Both the position numbers and the translations under genes were made by a program. Shown here one piece after another: positions 1 to 13,298 of a DNA stretch of 64,000 bases (positions are counted from its first letter, which is position 1; the number at the start of each line of letters is the position of its first letter). Source of the stretch: Dicaeum eximium (taxonomy: Eukaryota; Chordata; Aves; Passeriformes; Dicaeidae); the NCBI GenBank assembly GCA_013396995.1, contig VWZP01007891.1:178010-242009 (forward strand), in the 5' to 3' direction. The notes below the pieces were generated by a model, which was not told where the DNA came from, ran no database searches, and worked only from the letters and a program-made list of their open reading frames with translations.

Positions 1-594
1 TCTGCTCCAGAACTGGGGCATGTTTCAGCTCCAACCAGCCACGCAGAATTTCAGGGCTAGATCTGGGTTATTTCCTCTTTTTGTCTCAGCTTCTCATTTC
101 CATATTGGAGCGGTTGATATTTGACAAACAGCTGCTGTGAAGTAGCAGACATTATAATATTTGCAATGTTCAGGCTTGTTTCAAGTTGCTTCTACTAAAA
201 AACTCCAAAAGCCAAAAATAAACAGGCAAAAATCAACAAATAAAAACCCCTTGACAAGGGGGAAACGGGTTGTGAGTGGAAGCCCAGCCTTTGAGTGGGG
301 TCACTGGTGTTGCTGGCAATGCACAGCCAAACAGTGATGTTTGAATTGGAGTCTGGGATGCTTTCTACTGCTGCCCCTCCTGTTTATTTCACCAAGAGCA
401 GCTTTGCTTTCTTGCACCAAAGTTGTAAAATACCATCCCTGTGTTATTTGACTGCATGGAGACAGCTGATGTTTCCATGAGGAGCTCTGGGGAGTGGAGG
501 GGCCTTGCTGTGCCAGGCTGGATCTGCCTGAGTGGGGAGATGTCACTGCTGCCCATGCTGGTCCTCATGCACAGATGTTTTCCAGTTCTTTCAG
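1..594. other. Presumed first intron of the BPIFB gene
   Basis: I see no coding exon here. The first recognisable exon of the downstream BPIFB gene begins at 595 in codon phase 1, so a signal-peptide exon must lie further upstream. I looked for an ATG followed by a hydrophobic stretch and a GT donor and found none. Confidence 0.5.
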
Positions 595-3500
595 ATGCCA
601 TAATTCATAATGGGCTCATCCACCAGCACCTGCAGGGTCTTGTGGTTCCCAACATCATGGGTGAAGGGAGTCAGCTGAACTCTCCCACCAGCATCACAGA
701 GTAAGTGTTTTGCTGTGAGTGCACCTTCAGCATCAGCTCTGAGCAAGACGAGCTGAGCTGCCCCTGCCATGGCTGGCCTGGGCTGTTACCCTTGTTTTAT
801 TGTGGGACTGAAATTCTGACCCAGTAATGTTGTCTGTGTGGTTGCAGTGTGGGTGACAAGGCTGTGGGTGCAGGTGCAGAATGACAGCTCTGGTGGTGCT
901 GTTAATGCCTGACAGCACTGAGAGAGGGAAAAGGGCCCACAGAGGGAAAAAGCAGCTGGCTCTCCAAAGTCAGCTTCCACCCCAGCGTGGTTCTAGGCTG
1001 CCTTCTTTTGGTCAGCTGTCTCTTATCCTTGTGCCTCCAGCTGGAGGTGGCTGTGGGTGCTGTAGGTTCCTCCCTGGGTACAGCTGCTGAGCTGCTGGAA
1101 GGAGTTTTTGATTTGTGCCAGCCTTTGCTGTTGTTCACAGCCTGCACCTCATCAAGGTCCGGGTGCCCAGGCTGTCGGTGGTGCTGCTGCCAGGGATCGG
1201 GCTCCAGCTGACCATCGGGGCAAAGCTGCAGCTCAGGGGCAACTGGTGAGTGGGGGATTCACGATGGGTCTTGAGGGAAACCCCTACCCTGACAGATTTT
1301 GCATCTCTGAAGGAATTTGAGGTGTTTCTTACCTATAATAAAGTCACAGAGCAAAATGGGCACCAAAAGATGACCTGTGGCACTGGTGGTAGTGTGCAGG
1401 AGATGGAGGAAAACTCTGTTTCTCCTGGCTTTGGTGAGTTTCTCTGTGTGGAGGCTGAGAGATGAAATAATCCCATTTGCTTTTTGCAGCTTGGTTGGCC
1501 TGCTCTCAGAACTCATTGATATCTTAGTGGAGGTGAACATCACTGCGAACATTAAATGCACGAATTTTGAATCTGGCACGTTCCAGGTTGTCACTGAAGA
1601 CTGCCTCTGCATTCTTGGGGCCATAAAGATCAAGGTCCTTTCTGGGTAAGTGCCTGTGGATTTATGTTTTTGTTATGTTCAATCCTCTCCTCTTTATTAA
1701 TATGGACAGTCTGCCAGGACACAGACGGTGCTCAGCTGATACAGAGCCAGGGCTCAGGGATGGAATTTCTTTCCTATTGCCAGTGCCAATTGCATCAGTG
1801 GAATGAGGGTTAATTTGCCCTTTTTGCCTGTGGAAATTTGAAGATCTGAAGCATGAGGTTTGGTACCTTTCCCAGCACACTTTCTCTAGGCTTAGCTAGA
1901 AAATTGATATCCAAAGGGTAGGAGTAATAGGGCTGGGAGAATTCCAGGAAAACAGGACCATTACTCTCCCTGGTTTTGTACTCTGCCTTTGGCTGCTGTC
2001 CCAGGAGAATGCCCAGCATGTGGAGTTTCCCTCTGACTGCTGTGGTTGTGTGTAATTCCATGCAAATGTCCCATCTCTTCCTCAGTCTTAATAAATTCTT
2101 GACAGCAAGGATTTGCTGACTTCATGTATTGATGAATGCAGCAGTAAATTGATCATGGGAAATATTTTCTTCTATTGCTTTTGAATTACTCACTTTTCAG
2201 GTTCATCGAAATTCTCCTAATTAATTTTTGCATTATGCATTATATTTCAATCAGTGCAGCAGCTGCTTTGAAAAATGCTGTGTGAGTGAGCAGAGGAACA
2301 CAACTCACCTGCTCTGGGGATCATGTTTTAATTTTTAGCATGATTAAAGTGATGGTTTGCAGGAAGTGAACTCCTAGCAGGGCAAGGGGATGTTGATATA
2401 CACAAATGGCCTCATGGCAGCTCCTCAGATGCATTTGTAGGCAGAATTTGGGCATAAATAACAGGTGCTCAATGAATTTCTGCTGTCTGTGTCTTGCCAA
2501 CTCAACAGTCCAGAAATATATTGATTATCAGACAAAACTGCCTGTGTGCTGCTGCAGGCATCGCACGTCCTGAGTGAGTTGTTCAGCAGCAGGATGGAAA
2601 TGTCACACAGCAGACTTCTCCTCTTGTTATTCCAGATGCAAATTGTTTGTTCCCAGTCACTAACATGAAGATATTTCCTAACAGCTCCCTGGGTTCTTAA
2701 CTACAGCACTGATTTAAATACCAGAGGGAGATACCAAGCACAAGGTTAGACTGTGAGAGGCTCACTCTTTTCGTGCAGTGAAAGCTCCTTGAGAGCTGAA
2801 GGAAAAATTTCTTCACAGAAAGGGTTGTCAAGTATTGGAACAGGCTGCCCAGGGAAGTGGTAAAGACACCACCCCTGGAAGTGCTAAAAAAATATGGCTG
2901 TGGCACTTGAGGACGTGGTTTAGTGGGGAAAATAGTGGTGGAGCAGAGCTGATGGTTGAATTTGGTAATTTTAGATGTCTTTTCCAACCTTAATGACTCT
3001 GTGATTCTCAGCAATTAGTGAAATTCTCCACTCAGTGGGGTGAGTGGCTCTTTTGTATCTCCAGCCCCTGCTCTGTCGAGCATCAGCCGCAGCACTGGCC
3101 CTGAAGGGATGACTGAGAGTGCAGGAGAATGTAAAATGAAGGCTGGAGATCTTTTTGTCTCCTGTCCTGGAGCTTTATTTGTGCTGATTCTAAGTTTTTT
3201 TCCTTTCTTTTCCAGCTTACTCACCCTGTCAGTGAATGAGCTGGTGCTTCGCCAGCTGACAGCGACTCTGCCCGCTTTGGTATGGCTGAGGATTGTCCCC
3301 TGTCACAGCTGAAACAGAAATATTGGGAAAAACTGGTCACAAGGCCACAGCAAGATCCCTGTCTCTCTGTGCTGCTCTCCCACATCACTGGCATGGGCTG
3401 TGGGGCTGGGGATCCACAGGGCTGCTGCCTGTGGGGTGATGCCTCGGATGTTCCCCCGATCAAATCCCTCCCCTCCAGTGTGGTCCCACAGCTCCAGGGA

Positions 3501-6500
3501 TGCTCCACTGCTCCAAGTCTTCCACAGCACCCCAGCTGTGTCCATTGCTGTGCAGACTTTTTCCTTGGAGGGGAAAGGAGGGAGGCTGGGTGGGCTGTGG
3601 GTGATGGTGGGCAGGGGGGTTGAGCAGTCTCCTTTCTGCTTGGTGTTGCAGCTCTGTCCCGTGGTGGACATCGTGATGAACCTCGTGAACATCCATCTCC
3701 TGAGCACTGTCAATGGTGGGTTGCTTGTGGAGGGTGAGGCACTGCTTCCCTGTGTTTCCCACAGTGGGAACAAGGCCCATTTCCTACCTCAAGTCCCTCA
3801 GTGCATCAACAGAAGTCCAGCACTTCTGCAGGGCTGTTTTTGAGCCTGGAATTCACACCCCAGCCTTCCAATGAACTGCTCCCACCTTGGCCTTCCTTAT
3901 TCCATTTTTATGCATCACCTTTGGATATTTCTTATTGTCTTTGATGCTCTTTTTGTGCTATGTCCTAAAGGCAGATCTCACCAAGCTGAATTTGGGGGTG
4001 TTCTGGCCTTTTGGAGCAGCAGCAAGCACCCCTGAGCCCTGAATGCTTGGACCTGTTTGTGGGTGGGGGCTGGTGGCCCTGGGGTCAGGGTAGGTTGTGT
4101 AACGATCCTTTTCCTGTGTGTAGCGGTGATCCCGGTCGGCACAGCAGGAACAATCCACTACCAGCTGGCCAGCATCCCCTACACCTCTGGCAAGTTCCTT
4201 GGGCTGGATTTAGATGTAAGTTGGTGCCGGGCAGCAGGACGTGGGGAGTGTGGCTGTGCGTTGCCCTTCAGTGTGCTCACCTCATCCCATGGGAGCTGTA
4301 GAATCCCACAAGAAGCTGGGCTGATGATTTGTCCCGGAAATGCAGCTTCAAAGTACTTAGATGCTTAGATCTTTATCCAAATCACCACCAAAGCACTGTG
4401 TGTGCTCTTCTTGTGCTCTGTATACCAGTTCACTGAGTCTGGCCGAGGCTGTGTCTGTTGGATATAGCTGCCAGGGTGAGCAGTTCTCCTTCTCATGGGA
4501 TGAGCAGTTCTCCCCGTCTCCCTTGCCCTGCAGACCTGGTGTTGGTGCTTCTTGCCTTTGCTGTTCAGTCTCTGTGATGGGTGAACGCTAAACTGAGCTA
4601 ATGGATGTAGTATTTACATCTCTCTCACTGTGTGTGGGGGGGGGAAAACCAGCAAAAAGCAAAGTACTTGCTAACAGGAGAGCTTAGAAAAAGCAAGCAG
4701 CTGGAGAGAAGCAATGGGACATGAGCACTAAAGAGGAGCAGGGGCTGACAGCAAACACTGCAGCCTGTGAAACCCACATTGCTGCACTGGCTTTGGTGCA
4801 ATGACTTCACTGCGAGGAGCCTTTGCCCCCCAAGCCCCCTGGGCAGTCAGAACCAGTCTCCTTAGCAGAAAGTGGGTGTCAGTGTGTGTCTCTGTGGAGC
4901 TGGAGGGGGGCTGGGGGGAGGTCTGGGATCACTGGGTGCAGCACTGTCACCCCTCGGTGCTTGGAGTGAGACCCCAGTGATTTGTGATTTGGACAGTGTG
5001 TTATTAGATATTAGTTATTAGTTATTAGAGTGTGTTATTAGATAACAGCACCTCAGTTACTCAGGCTCACCTTCATCAGCTCCTGCCACCTATGACCCAG
5101 AGTGAGCTGCTCCGAGCGCGGCGCTTTCCCGAGCTCCGAGGAGAGCAGGGAGGGATGCTCAGCTGGCACCGCCCCGCGCTCCTGGCAGGACCTGAACGCG
5201 CCTCGAGGCTTTGAGGACCGATGTGTGTGTCACCTCTCTTTGCAGGGTGTGGTGAAGCAGGTGGGAGGCAGCACCATCCCCCACGACTCATCCCCCTCTG
5301 CTTTGCCTCCTCTGATGGACAGGCTCCTGCTCTTGGTGATGCGCCAGAGCTTCCTCAATGCAGTCCTGTCCCTCCTGCTCCAGCTGCCACCACACACCTT
5401 CCCCTGCACGCCAGATGTTGTGAGTACAGCAGGGCCTGTGTTTCGTGCCACAGCGAGTGACAAGGGACATGAGCCTGGCCTCGGGTCTGCCCAGGGAGGG
5501 CTGTGGGTGCCTGTCCCTGGGGGTGCAGTGCCTGTGCTCGCTGGCAGGGGCTCCACTGCCTCCCTCCTGCCCTGCTCAGAGAGCTGTAATAGCCCCTGCA
5601 CTGCCCAGCTGAGCTCTTGTCTCTACGGGGACACCAGCTGAGACCAGCTGTGCTCTGGTTGTGCCATGGACTCCTGCAGGCTGTGAGCTGTTCCAAGGAG
5701 TCTGCAAAGTGCCTCTGAGAAAAGACATTGCATGTCTGCAGTGCTGTTCCCCGGGTGATGGCATTTCCCGTGCCTCTGATCTCTACTTCCACGGGAAGTG
5801 TTCGGGGTGCACCCCCTGGCAGGTGTTGAAAGCCTCTGGGGGATGTCACCTTCCATGGCTGTGTGCTGTCACCTTAACAACGACCAGGAGCCACCCAGAC
5901 AGCTGGAGAGCAATGCAGAGCGTGGGGGGCTCAGGGTGCAGTGTGATGGGGTGGCCCTGGCAGGATGGGTGCTGTTGACACCAGCTGGAGGGCTCATGGG
6001 GGCTGCTGGTGCTTCTGTCCCCACAGTTCTCCGGTGCCAGCCACCTGCGCGAAGCCATGTGGAACATCGCTCCTGCTGGGGTGAGGAACCTGCTCTGGCA
6101 CAAGGGTTTGTGTAAACCTCTCCAGGATACACCTGGATGTGCCACCATGCCCCTGCCAAAGGTCCCCAGCCGTCTGCTCTCCTCCTGCACCAGAATGGCC
6201 TGAGCCTGCCCTGCTGCCCGGCCAGTGGTGGGAGTGGGAGAAGAGACTGGGGTTTGCACAGCCCTGCCCAGTACCTGCTCTCCTGTGTGCCACTGTCTGT
6301 TCCAGCCTTCTCCTGCTCCCTGAACAGGGGAAAGCCTTCTCCCAGCCTGTAGCCATTGACATAGAAAGCTGATAAATATCTCCTGTCTCCTTGTCTGGTA
6401 TATCCCATTTCTTGGGCACCCTCTGACACCCACAGCCCCCTCTGTGTCCACCTTGCCTTCCTCAGCCCCTTATGCCCTCAGCATGGAGAGCTGATCCGTG

Positions 6501-9500
6501 CTGCTGGACCTATTTGCTCCATAAATGTGGCTTGTCCAGGGTGTGTGTGACCTTGGGGAGGCCCTGTGGAGTATGGGGCTGTGAGATTCTGCCCAAGGAC
6601 TGCCAGTCCCCTGTCTGGCTGGTGTGTGGGGTGCCAGCAGCCACCTCCATGTGTCCCCAATTCCCACAGTGCTCCATCTGCAGTGTGACCAGTCCTCTGA
6701 GCATCAAACTGGCGTTGAGAGGGAACCCGCTCATCCTCTTGGAAGAAAACAAAGCCAGTGTCAAGCTTTCAGTCCTGATTCAGCTGTTCAGTAACCACTT
6801 GGATGGATCCATCCTCAACTTCCTGCTGCTGAGGGCTGTGAGTGTGGATGGAGTGGCCTCAGGGGGGTGCAGCCTGCAGCCAGCTGGGTGAGAGGTGGCT
6901 GGGATGGGGATGTTTCCATGTGCTGATCTCTCCTCTCTGCTTGCAGGACCTTGCCCTAAACGTCCGTGTGTCGATTGTTGGGGGCAGGCTGGTGCTGCAG
7001 CTGGCCTTGGGCAGGTGAGCTGTCCCCTCATACAGGTGGGGACATCCTCTGTGCTGCAAGGTTGGCTCTGGGGCTCCTGACTTGAAATGTTTTCCCTGTC
7101 TGTAAACCAGACATTTCATCTCCTGAATGTGAGAATTTCATACCTGACTGATGGCATAAGGTGGATGGGGTAGTTCAGGAAGGATTGCAGCAGTTGGAAA
7201 GTTTTAAGAGGCTGGAGGAAAAGTGTGTCAGTTTTATAACATGGAGGAATGAGGTAACCTGAATAATTGTAAGACTGTCAACTTGACTTTGATCCTGGGC
7301 AGTGGTTGGAAATGGCTGATATTGGACATGAATGATAAAGCAGTAAAGGAAAGTGCTGTCATTAATGCCAGTCAAGGTATGATTAAAGATTGGAGAGCAT
7401 TCCTTATAGCGAGAGGTTTGAGGATTTGGGGCCATTTAGCTTGTCAAAGAGCCAGATTTAGAAGCAAAATTGGCATAGCTTGTATGCAGCAATATAGGGA
7501 ATAGAAATGCGTCAAAAGGCTTTTAATTCAATAGACAAGGGTATAACAAGATTCAATAGAAGAAGAAAAGAGAAACTGAAAGTGGAAATAAAGCATCCAT
7601 TTTAGGTATGGATAGTCGTGTGATTGCAGTGATAGATGAGGAGCTGTAGCAAATTCACCAGACTGTGTGTTTTTACATAGAATCACAGAATGGTTTGGGT
7701 TGGAAGGGATCTTAAACATCATATAATTCCAGCCCCCCTGCCACGGGGTTCCAGAAGCTCTGCTCTCATCTGGCCAGGAGCTGCCTCCTTCCTGAAAGTG
7801 AAGGGAGGGAGAGGGAAGGCACTGTGTGTGCCCTGCTGCAGTGCTGCATCATTGACAAGCAAATTAAAATTAGGTTAAGCTTTTATTTTCCTATTTTCTT
7901 TTCTCTCTTTCAAGTGCGCCAGTCCCTGCTTTTTGTGTCACAATGCAGGTGTCCCTTTGTGGGTCTCTGCTCAGGGGCTGAGTGTGCTTGGAGGGGTCTG
8001 GCTGTGAGCTCTGGTTGGTGCCTTGTGTCTGACCTGCTGTTTGCTCTCCTTTCCCTGCAGCACTTCCCTCTCCTTGGAGTCTTCTGATGTTGGCATCAGT
8101 AATGTAAGTCTCTAACACTAGTCTGGGCATTACTGGGCAGGGAGAGCAGCCAAGCATGATGCCCTGTGGCTCTTGGGGAGGGAGGGAGCCAGGCAGGGGC
8201 TGTGGGATGCTGTGATGGATTGCCCCTGCTGATGGTCAGAGCTGTTAGCTGCTCTGTGGTGTAGGTTGTAGCAATTCCTCTGTTGCTGGGGTTTCTTTTT
8301 GCCTTCTGCCTTTTCTAATAAAGAAATGTAAAGCTGAAATCTGTTTGTTTATTCACCTCTGCTTGGGCAAAGCTCACATCAAGCTGCAGCAGAAGTGTCA
8401 CGAGGCAGAAGTTTTTCTAAAGGAAGGACAGAATACAAATTGAAAAAGAAAAGTAGATTTGCTTTAAAGAGAAGAGGGACTGTTCTTTTGCTGTGTCAGT
8501 GGGCAGTGGTTTGCAGTCCCAAGGGTCCTGCTTGCTGCTGGCATGGGCCAGGCAGTGCTGCTCACATGGCTGTCCCTTCTCTGATTCAGATCTCCATCCT
8601 GAAGCCCCACTGCAGCAGTTTGCTTGTGGAAACATTCCTGCCTATGATCAACGGTGAGGTGACCTGGATGGCTTTAATCTGTAATGCTGGGAGCACTTTG
8701 AGTCCTGGGCAAGGAGGGTAGAGGGGGTTGTGTGTGTGTGTGTGTGTGTGTGTGTTTAGAAGACAGACTAGGAGTGCTGGAGCCATTAAAACCCTGAAAT
8801 CCCCATTTTGAGGATGTAGTTAAAAGTCCAACCTTATATTTGCACCATCCCACCCCAGCATCAGTTCTGGGAACCCTCAGTGATGCAGCACCAAAGGAAA
8901 GCCAAGCACACAGCGATGGCCCCGAGAAGCTGTGCTCCCTGTGCCCTCCCTGGAGCAGCTCTGTCCTGGGTGTGAGCTGGCTCATCATGTGAGGGCCTGT
9001 CTGTCCCCTGCAGGTGCCCTGAGCATCGGGATCCCGCTGCCAAAGGTGATGCGCATCCCCCTGGTGAACGTGGATTTTCAGATAAAAACGGTGAGTGCTC
9101 GGGTGGGCTGTTCCCTCCTGTAGGGCACCAGGGCTGCTTACAGGACCCTGCCAGTGCTGGCTGTGTGTGCAGGAGCTGTAGAATTCAGCCCCTGAAAGAC
9201 TGGAAGGGCTTCCCTGTCTGACCTCCCTCAGATCAGGGCATGCTGCCTGAGGATGTGATGCCCACACATGGTGTGGACCCAGCTGCACCATGAGCAGTGC
9301 TCAGGCACTGGGGCAGGTCCCAGTTCCCTGTTCAGGCCCTCTTTTCTTCCTGGAGACTCTGGGAGCAGCTCTGATGTGGATCCAAGCCCTCTCCAGTGGC
9401 ACCATTCAAAGAGTCTTGAATTGCCCCAAGTTCCAGCCCTGTTCACCCTGCAGGTGTCCTGGAGTGGCTGGGATAGTCCCCAACACCTCCCAAAGAGTTC

Positions 9501-9651
9501 TGCGCCCTCCTTATTACAAACTGGGAATGAGGACTTTTGCAGGAGGGTTCTGTCCTTGCTGTGTGTTGTGAACCAACATCCCTTGATGGGAAAAAATGTG
9601 TCTGTGTTTGTCCCTGCTCTCCTTCAGGGCCTGATGGTGTTTCTGGTGTGA
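595..9651 (+). CDS. BPI fold-containing family B protein (5' partial)
   Basis: Secreted lipid-binding BPIFB/long-PLUNC family protein; the signal-peptide exon is missing at the window edge. Fourteen exons join in one frame: 595-700, 1141-1245, 1490-1645, 3216-3279, 3652-3715, 4124-4215, 5246-5419, 6027-6080, 6670-6837, 6946-7014, 8061-8103, 8590-8653, 9014-9090, 9628-9651 (TGA), giving about 419 residues. The exon sizes 64, 64, 92, 54, 43, 64 and 77 are the usual BPI-family pattern. The N-domain shows VNITAN (N-glycosylation sequon), Cys in TEDCLCILG and LCPVVDIVMNLVN, the likely disulfide pair. The C-domain ends with IGIPLPKVM and the tail GLMVFLV. Human BPIFB2, BPIFB6 and BPIFB3 as I know them are not close matches, so the orthology is left open. 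It converges tail-to-tail with TENP. Confidence 0.9.
2790..3008 (+). mobile_element. CR1 LINE 3' fragment
   Basis: The stretch contains the typical CR1 tail: GGAACAGGCTGCCCAGGG, then a CCCTGGAAGTG-like block and an ending like TTTTCCAACCTTAATGACTC followed by GTGATTCT. It is a 5'-truncated copy inside an intron of the first BPIFB gene, immediately before the exon at 3216. Confidence 0.85.
7275..7570 (+). mobile_element. Possible old, diverged CR1 fragment
   Basis: An AT-rich intronic block has phrases that loosely resemble internal CR1 sequence, such as GGGGCCATTTAGCTTG followed by an A-rich part near 7420-7460. Divergence is high and the call rests on resemblance only. Confidence 0.3.
7677..7745 (-). 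mobile_element. CR1 LINE 3' tail, reverse orientation
   Basis: On the plus strand the block starts ATAGAATCACAGAATGG and continues TTTGGGTTGGAAGGGATC, the reverse complement of the CR1 3' end. Similarity fades after the CCCCCCTGCCACGGG block. It is a short truncated copy in an intron. Confidence 0.85.
8729..8755. repeat. (TG)n microsatellite
   Basis: About 13 uninterrupted TG dinucleotides, 76 bp downstream of the donor at 8654 in the first BPIFB gene. Confidence 0.95.
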
Positions 9652-10115
9652 GCTGCGGAGCCTGAGGCATGGAGAGGACTGTGGGGGCAGAGAGAGGAAG
9701 AGAGGAGTGAGGATGGAATGCCAGGACCAGCATTATCTGCTTTTCTTTACTAAACTTGATTCAAGATTCTTGATAATATTGAAGACATTTTAAAGTGAAT
9801 TGGCTTGTGTGAGCACAGTTTGACACTTGCGTAAGCCAAACATGACCAGCAGCTCTGTGTACAAATATTTATTTAGAGAAGTTGGTGTGATTTTTGGGTC
9901 ACAGTCACAGCAGTTGAATGTGGTGCTGCAGTGGAATTGGGAAATTTGTTCTGAGGTAAAACTTTTCCTGATAGAATGAAAAAGTGAATTCGTTGCATAT
10001 GGCTTTGAATTGAATCTCCCCATCCTTGTCCAGGACGGTGTGAAGTGCTGAGTGGGAGCTCAGAATACGTTTGTCATGTAACTCTTTCAATAAATGTTCC
10101 TTGTTTTTTAGTGCT
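9652..10115 (+). other. 3' UTR of the BPIFB gene with polyadenylation signal
   Basis: After the TGA at 9649-9651 the first AATAAA on this strand is at 10089-10094, followed by a T-rich stretch. The 3' UTR would then be about 450 nt. This is inferred from the signal only. Confidence 0.6.
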
Positions 10116-12924
10116 TGGAATGAGGTTCTGGTTTCTGATGCTTCTTGGGATGAGCTTCTGTTCTGCTTCCACTCTGGGATCTTGTTCCTTTGTGATAATC
10201 GATATTTTGAGTTTTGGCTTGAAAAGTCTTCCCACCTGAACTTCCTGAGAAAAAAAATTGAACTTTCAGTGGCTCCTCCTGGCCTGATAACCTGCTGACC
10301 AAATGCTAATCCACAAGCAGAAATCAAAATTAAATCGAATTTCCAAAAGTCATGAAGCATTTCCTAATAGAATCTGGAGGGAAAACTTCCTTACCAGAGG
10401 ACTGAGAGGTCTGATAGCCCTGGAGAGCACCCATCTGCCTGCCAGAGCCACATCTGCTTAGGCTGATGTCACACAGCCTGTTGGTCTCTTCATGTCACAG
10501 TGACAAGAATCCCAGCATTCTGGGTTTTAAAAAGCCCAAATTGTTCTGTGTTAAAAAACTTACAAATCTCAGGTTTTAAATGGCCTCTCCAACACCAGTT
10601 TTTCCCAGCACTGGATGTTATTACGAGTGTGTTACTCCTTGTGTCCCCAGGGGTTGTGGCAGTCTGGCACTGCCCAGGTGAGGGATGGGACAAAATTCCA
10701 CTGCATTTCTATGCCTGAAGGTGGGAATAGCTCAGTATCTGCAGGACCAAACCTGTGGCTGCTGCATGAGCTCCCAGCACTGCTGTGAGATGCTGCAGAG
10801 GAATCACTGAGCACGGCAGAGAAGGTGCTGGACCCACTGGGGGTCCCTCTTTGTATAAACTGGCCAGTGCTCCCCTGAGCTGTGCCAAACACAAACCTGG
10901 TGTCACACACTGTCACCGCACGGGCTGGCCTGCCTCGTGTCCAGCAGAAAGGCTTTGGGTGGGTTGAAGTCCATGGTGACATGGAAGATGGGTGTCCTGG
11001 GGAGCACAAACAGCTCCTGTGGCTCCCAGCATGGCACAGGCTGATGCTGCTGTGGGACTCTGCTCCTCAGAGCTGTTCAGCTGCTGGTGACACAAGCCTT
11101 GTCCTGTCCCCGGGCAGAGTGGTGCTCCTGTGTGACTGAAGCCCTGTGGAGTGAGGTGCCAGCAAGAGTGAACTCTGTGGAGCTCTGGAACCTGCTCAGG
11201 AGCCAGGAGCAGGGAGCTCAGATCCCGTGCTCAGGTTCTCTGACACCAGCGTGCCCTCGGAGCTGGCAGAGCAGGGTCTGGGGTCTGAGTGACCCTGTCA
11301 CCTGCAGGATGGGATGAGTGACACCTCCCCAGCAACCTCTGCTGGCATCTGCCTCGTGCCACTTCAGGGCTCCTGCCCTGCTGGGACTCGGTGTCTCCAT
11401 CCATCCTTTTTGCCCACAGGTGGCAGAACAGGCTGTGTTGGAACAAGGTTTTGTTCTGCTTCCTGAGCAAACACCTTCCGGACAGTAAGTAAAGTTTAGG
11501 CCCTCTTTTCATTCCCATTTGGCCATCACTTCTGTGTGTATTCTGCTCTGCTGGGAGGCATTCATTTCTCTGGCACATTACAGAGGGCTCTGTGCTCTGG
11601 CACTGTCCCAGGCCTCTGCTTGTCTTGAGAAAGAAAAAGCGTGGCAAGAACAAGTGATGAGAGGTTGCTGCTGCATGGAGCACTGGCACAGTGAGCCCAG
11701 GGCCACAGAAGAGTGGAAAAGTCATCTTGTGCCCCTGGAAAAGGCTTTTCCTCTTGGGCTCTGGCCTCCATCCTGCTGCTCATCACACAGGACTGAGGGG
11801 GAAGCAGCAGAGGAGCCTTTTCCAAAGGAAATGGCAGCATCTTCTCAGTGTTACTTGCCACTTCTGCAACTGGTACATCTAATGCTCTGAATTTCTAGTG
11901 GCTTCAGGAGTATATCCAGAGCAGGAAACTGCAATCCAGAACCTTTAAGAGCTGGGATAATCCTGTTCAGGAAAGTTTCTTTAACACTGGAACCTCAACA
12001 GGCTGGAAAATCTTTTGCTGGGTGAGCAGCAGGAGGGCTTGCCCAGGACTAGCTGTGGCCTGTGGGTTTGTTGGAGCTCTCTGGCTCTTGCTCTGGCAGT
12101 GCCCCTGGCAAAAGCTTCATCCCTCTGCTGCTTTGTGGGGGCTGGAGAAGGGGCTTGTTCCCCCTGCTCCAGGGTTTGAACCATCTGGCTGGTGCATGCT
12201 GCTCCATGTGCCAGTAGTGAGGGAAGCTGGGGGTCACCAGGCAGCTCTTCCTGCAGGACTGCCCAGGAAAGTGATGGATTTTGTGTTTGCCAAAGGGGCT
12301 AATGCAAACAGTTTTTTCAGCATTCCTTTTCTCTGGCTGTGCTGGGGCTCTCAGTGAATGGGGTGACTGGAGGGAGAAGCAGAAGACCCAGCATGGGCCA
12401 GCTCTACTCTAAGCCTGTGGCTATTCCCAGGTGGGGCTGGCAATTGTGGGTGCAGCTCCTGAGACTCCAGCCCTGCTGTGGAGAGCAGAGTGAAGCTTGG
12501 AGCCAGAATATTCCCTGCCAAAGAAATGCATCTTTTTACTACTGTAGCTTATTCTTTTTGGGAAACTGTTTTAACATATATTAGTCAAAGAATGATGATT
12601 GCAGCTCTACCAGGAAACTTTTATTAGGAGCTGTTCCTGCCATGGCCAACCTCAGGCATTAACATCATTAGTCAGGTCTACACTCCGGGCATATAAAGCT
12701 TCAGGGTTCTTTACTCCTTGCAGTAAATCAACCTGGCTTGTTTTGTTTGCTTTTCCTATTTCTGAGCCTTTGAAATAGAAGGTTTTGAAGTGTTTTTCAG
12801 CAGCTTCAGAGACTAGAAATGATGGGTATAGCTGTAGCAAGTGAAAGCAGATGTAGATGTAATGAATAAGGTTTCATGGCTGGGGTGTTACGTGAAGCAT
12901 CACCACGGGAGAGCTGAGGTGGGA
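10116..12924. other. Intergenic DNA between convergent BPIFB and TENP genes
   Basis: No exon with splice signals and BPI-family similarity was seen on either strand. The short open frames here lack conserved motifs. Nothing else is recognisable apart from ordinary GC-moderate sequence. Confidence 0.5.
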
Positions 12925-13298
12925 GCTGCATGGTCAGGGACAAGGATTGTCCTCCTGAGCTGCATGGTCAGAGATAAGGATTGTCCTCCTGAGCTGCATG
13001 GTCAGGGGCAAGGATTCTCCTCCTGGGCTGCATGGTCAGGGACAAGGATTGTCCTCCTGAGCTGCATGGTCAGGGGCAAGGATTCTCCTCCTGGGCTGCA
13101 TGGTCAGGGACAAGGATTGTCCTCCTGAGCTGCATGGTCAGGGGCAAGGATTCTCCTCCTGGGCTGCATGGTCAGGGGCAAGGATTCTCCTCCTGGGCTG
13201 CATGGTCAGGGACAAGGATTGTCCTCCTGGACTGCATGGTCAGGGACAAGGATTGTCCTCCTGGACTGCATGGTCAGGGGCAAGGATTCTCCTCCTGG
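12925..13298. repeat. 34-bp minisatellite, 11 copies
   Basis: Eleven head-to-tail units of exactly 34 bp, each like GCTGCATGGTCAGGGACAAG followed by GATTCTCCTCCTGG. Two main variants alternate: CAGGGACAAGGATTGT and CAGGGGCAAGGATTCT. One unit reads CAGAGATAAGG. Because 34 is not a multiple of three, the array opens frames in several registers, but these are not genes. Confidence 0.95.

Noticed and set aside
12925..13298. CRISPR-like array
   Set aside because: Units are directly adjacent without unique spacers and the genome is that of a vertebrate; this is a minisatellite.
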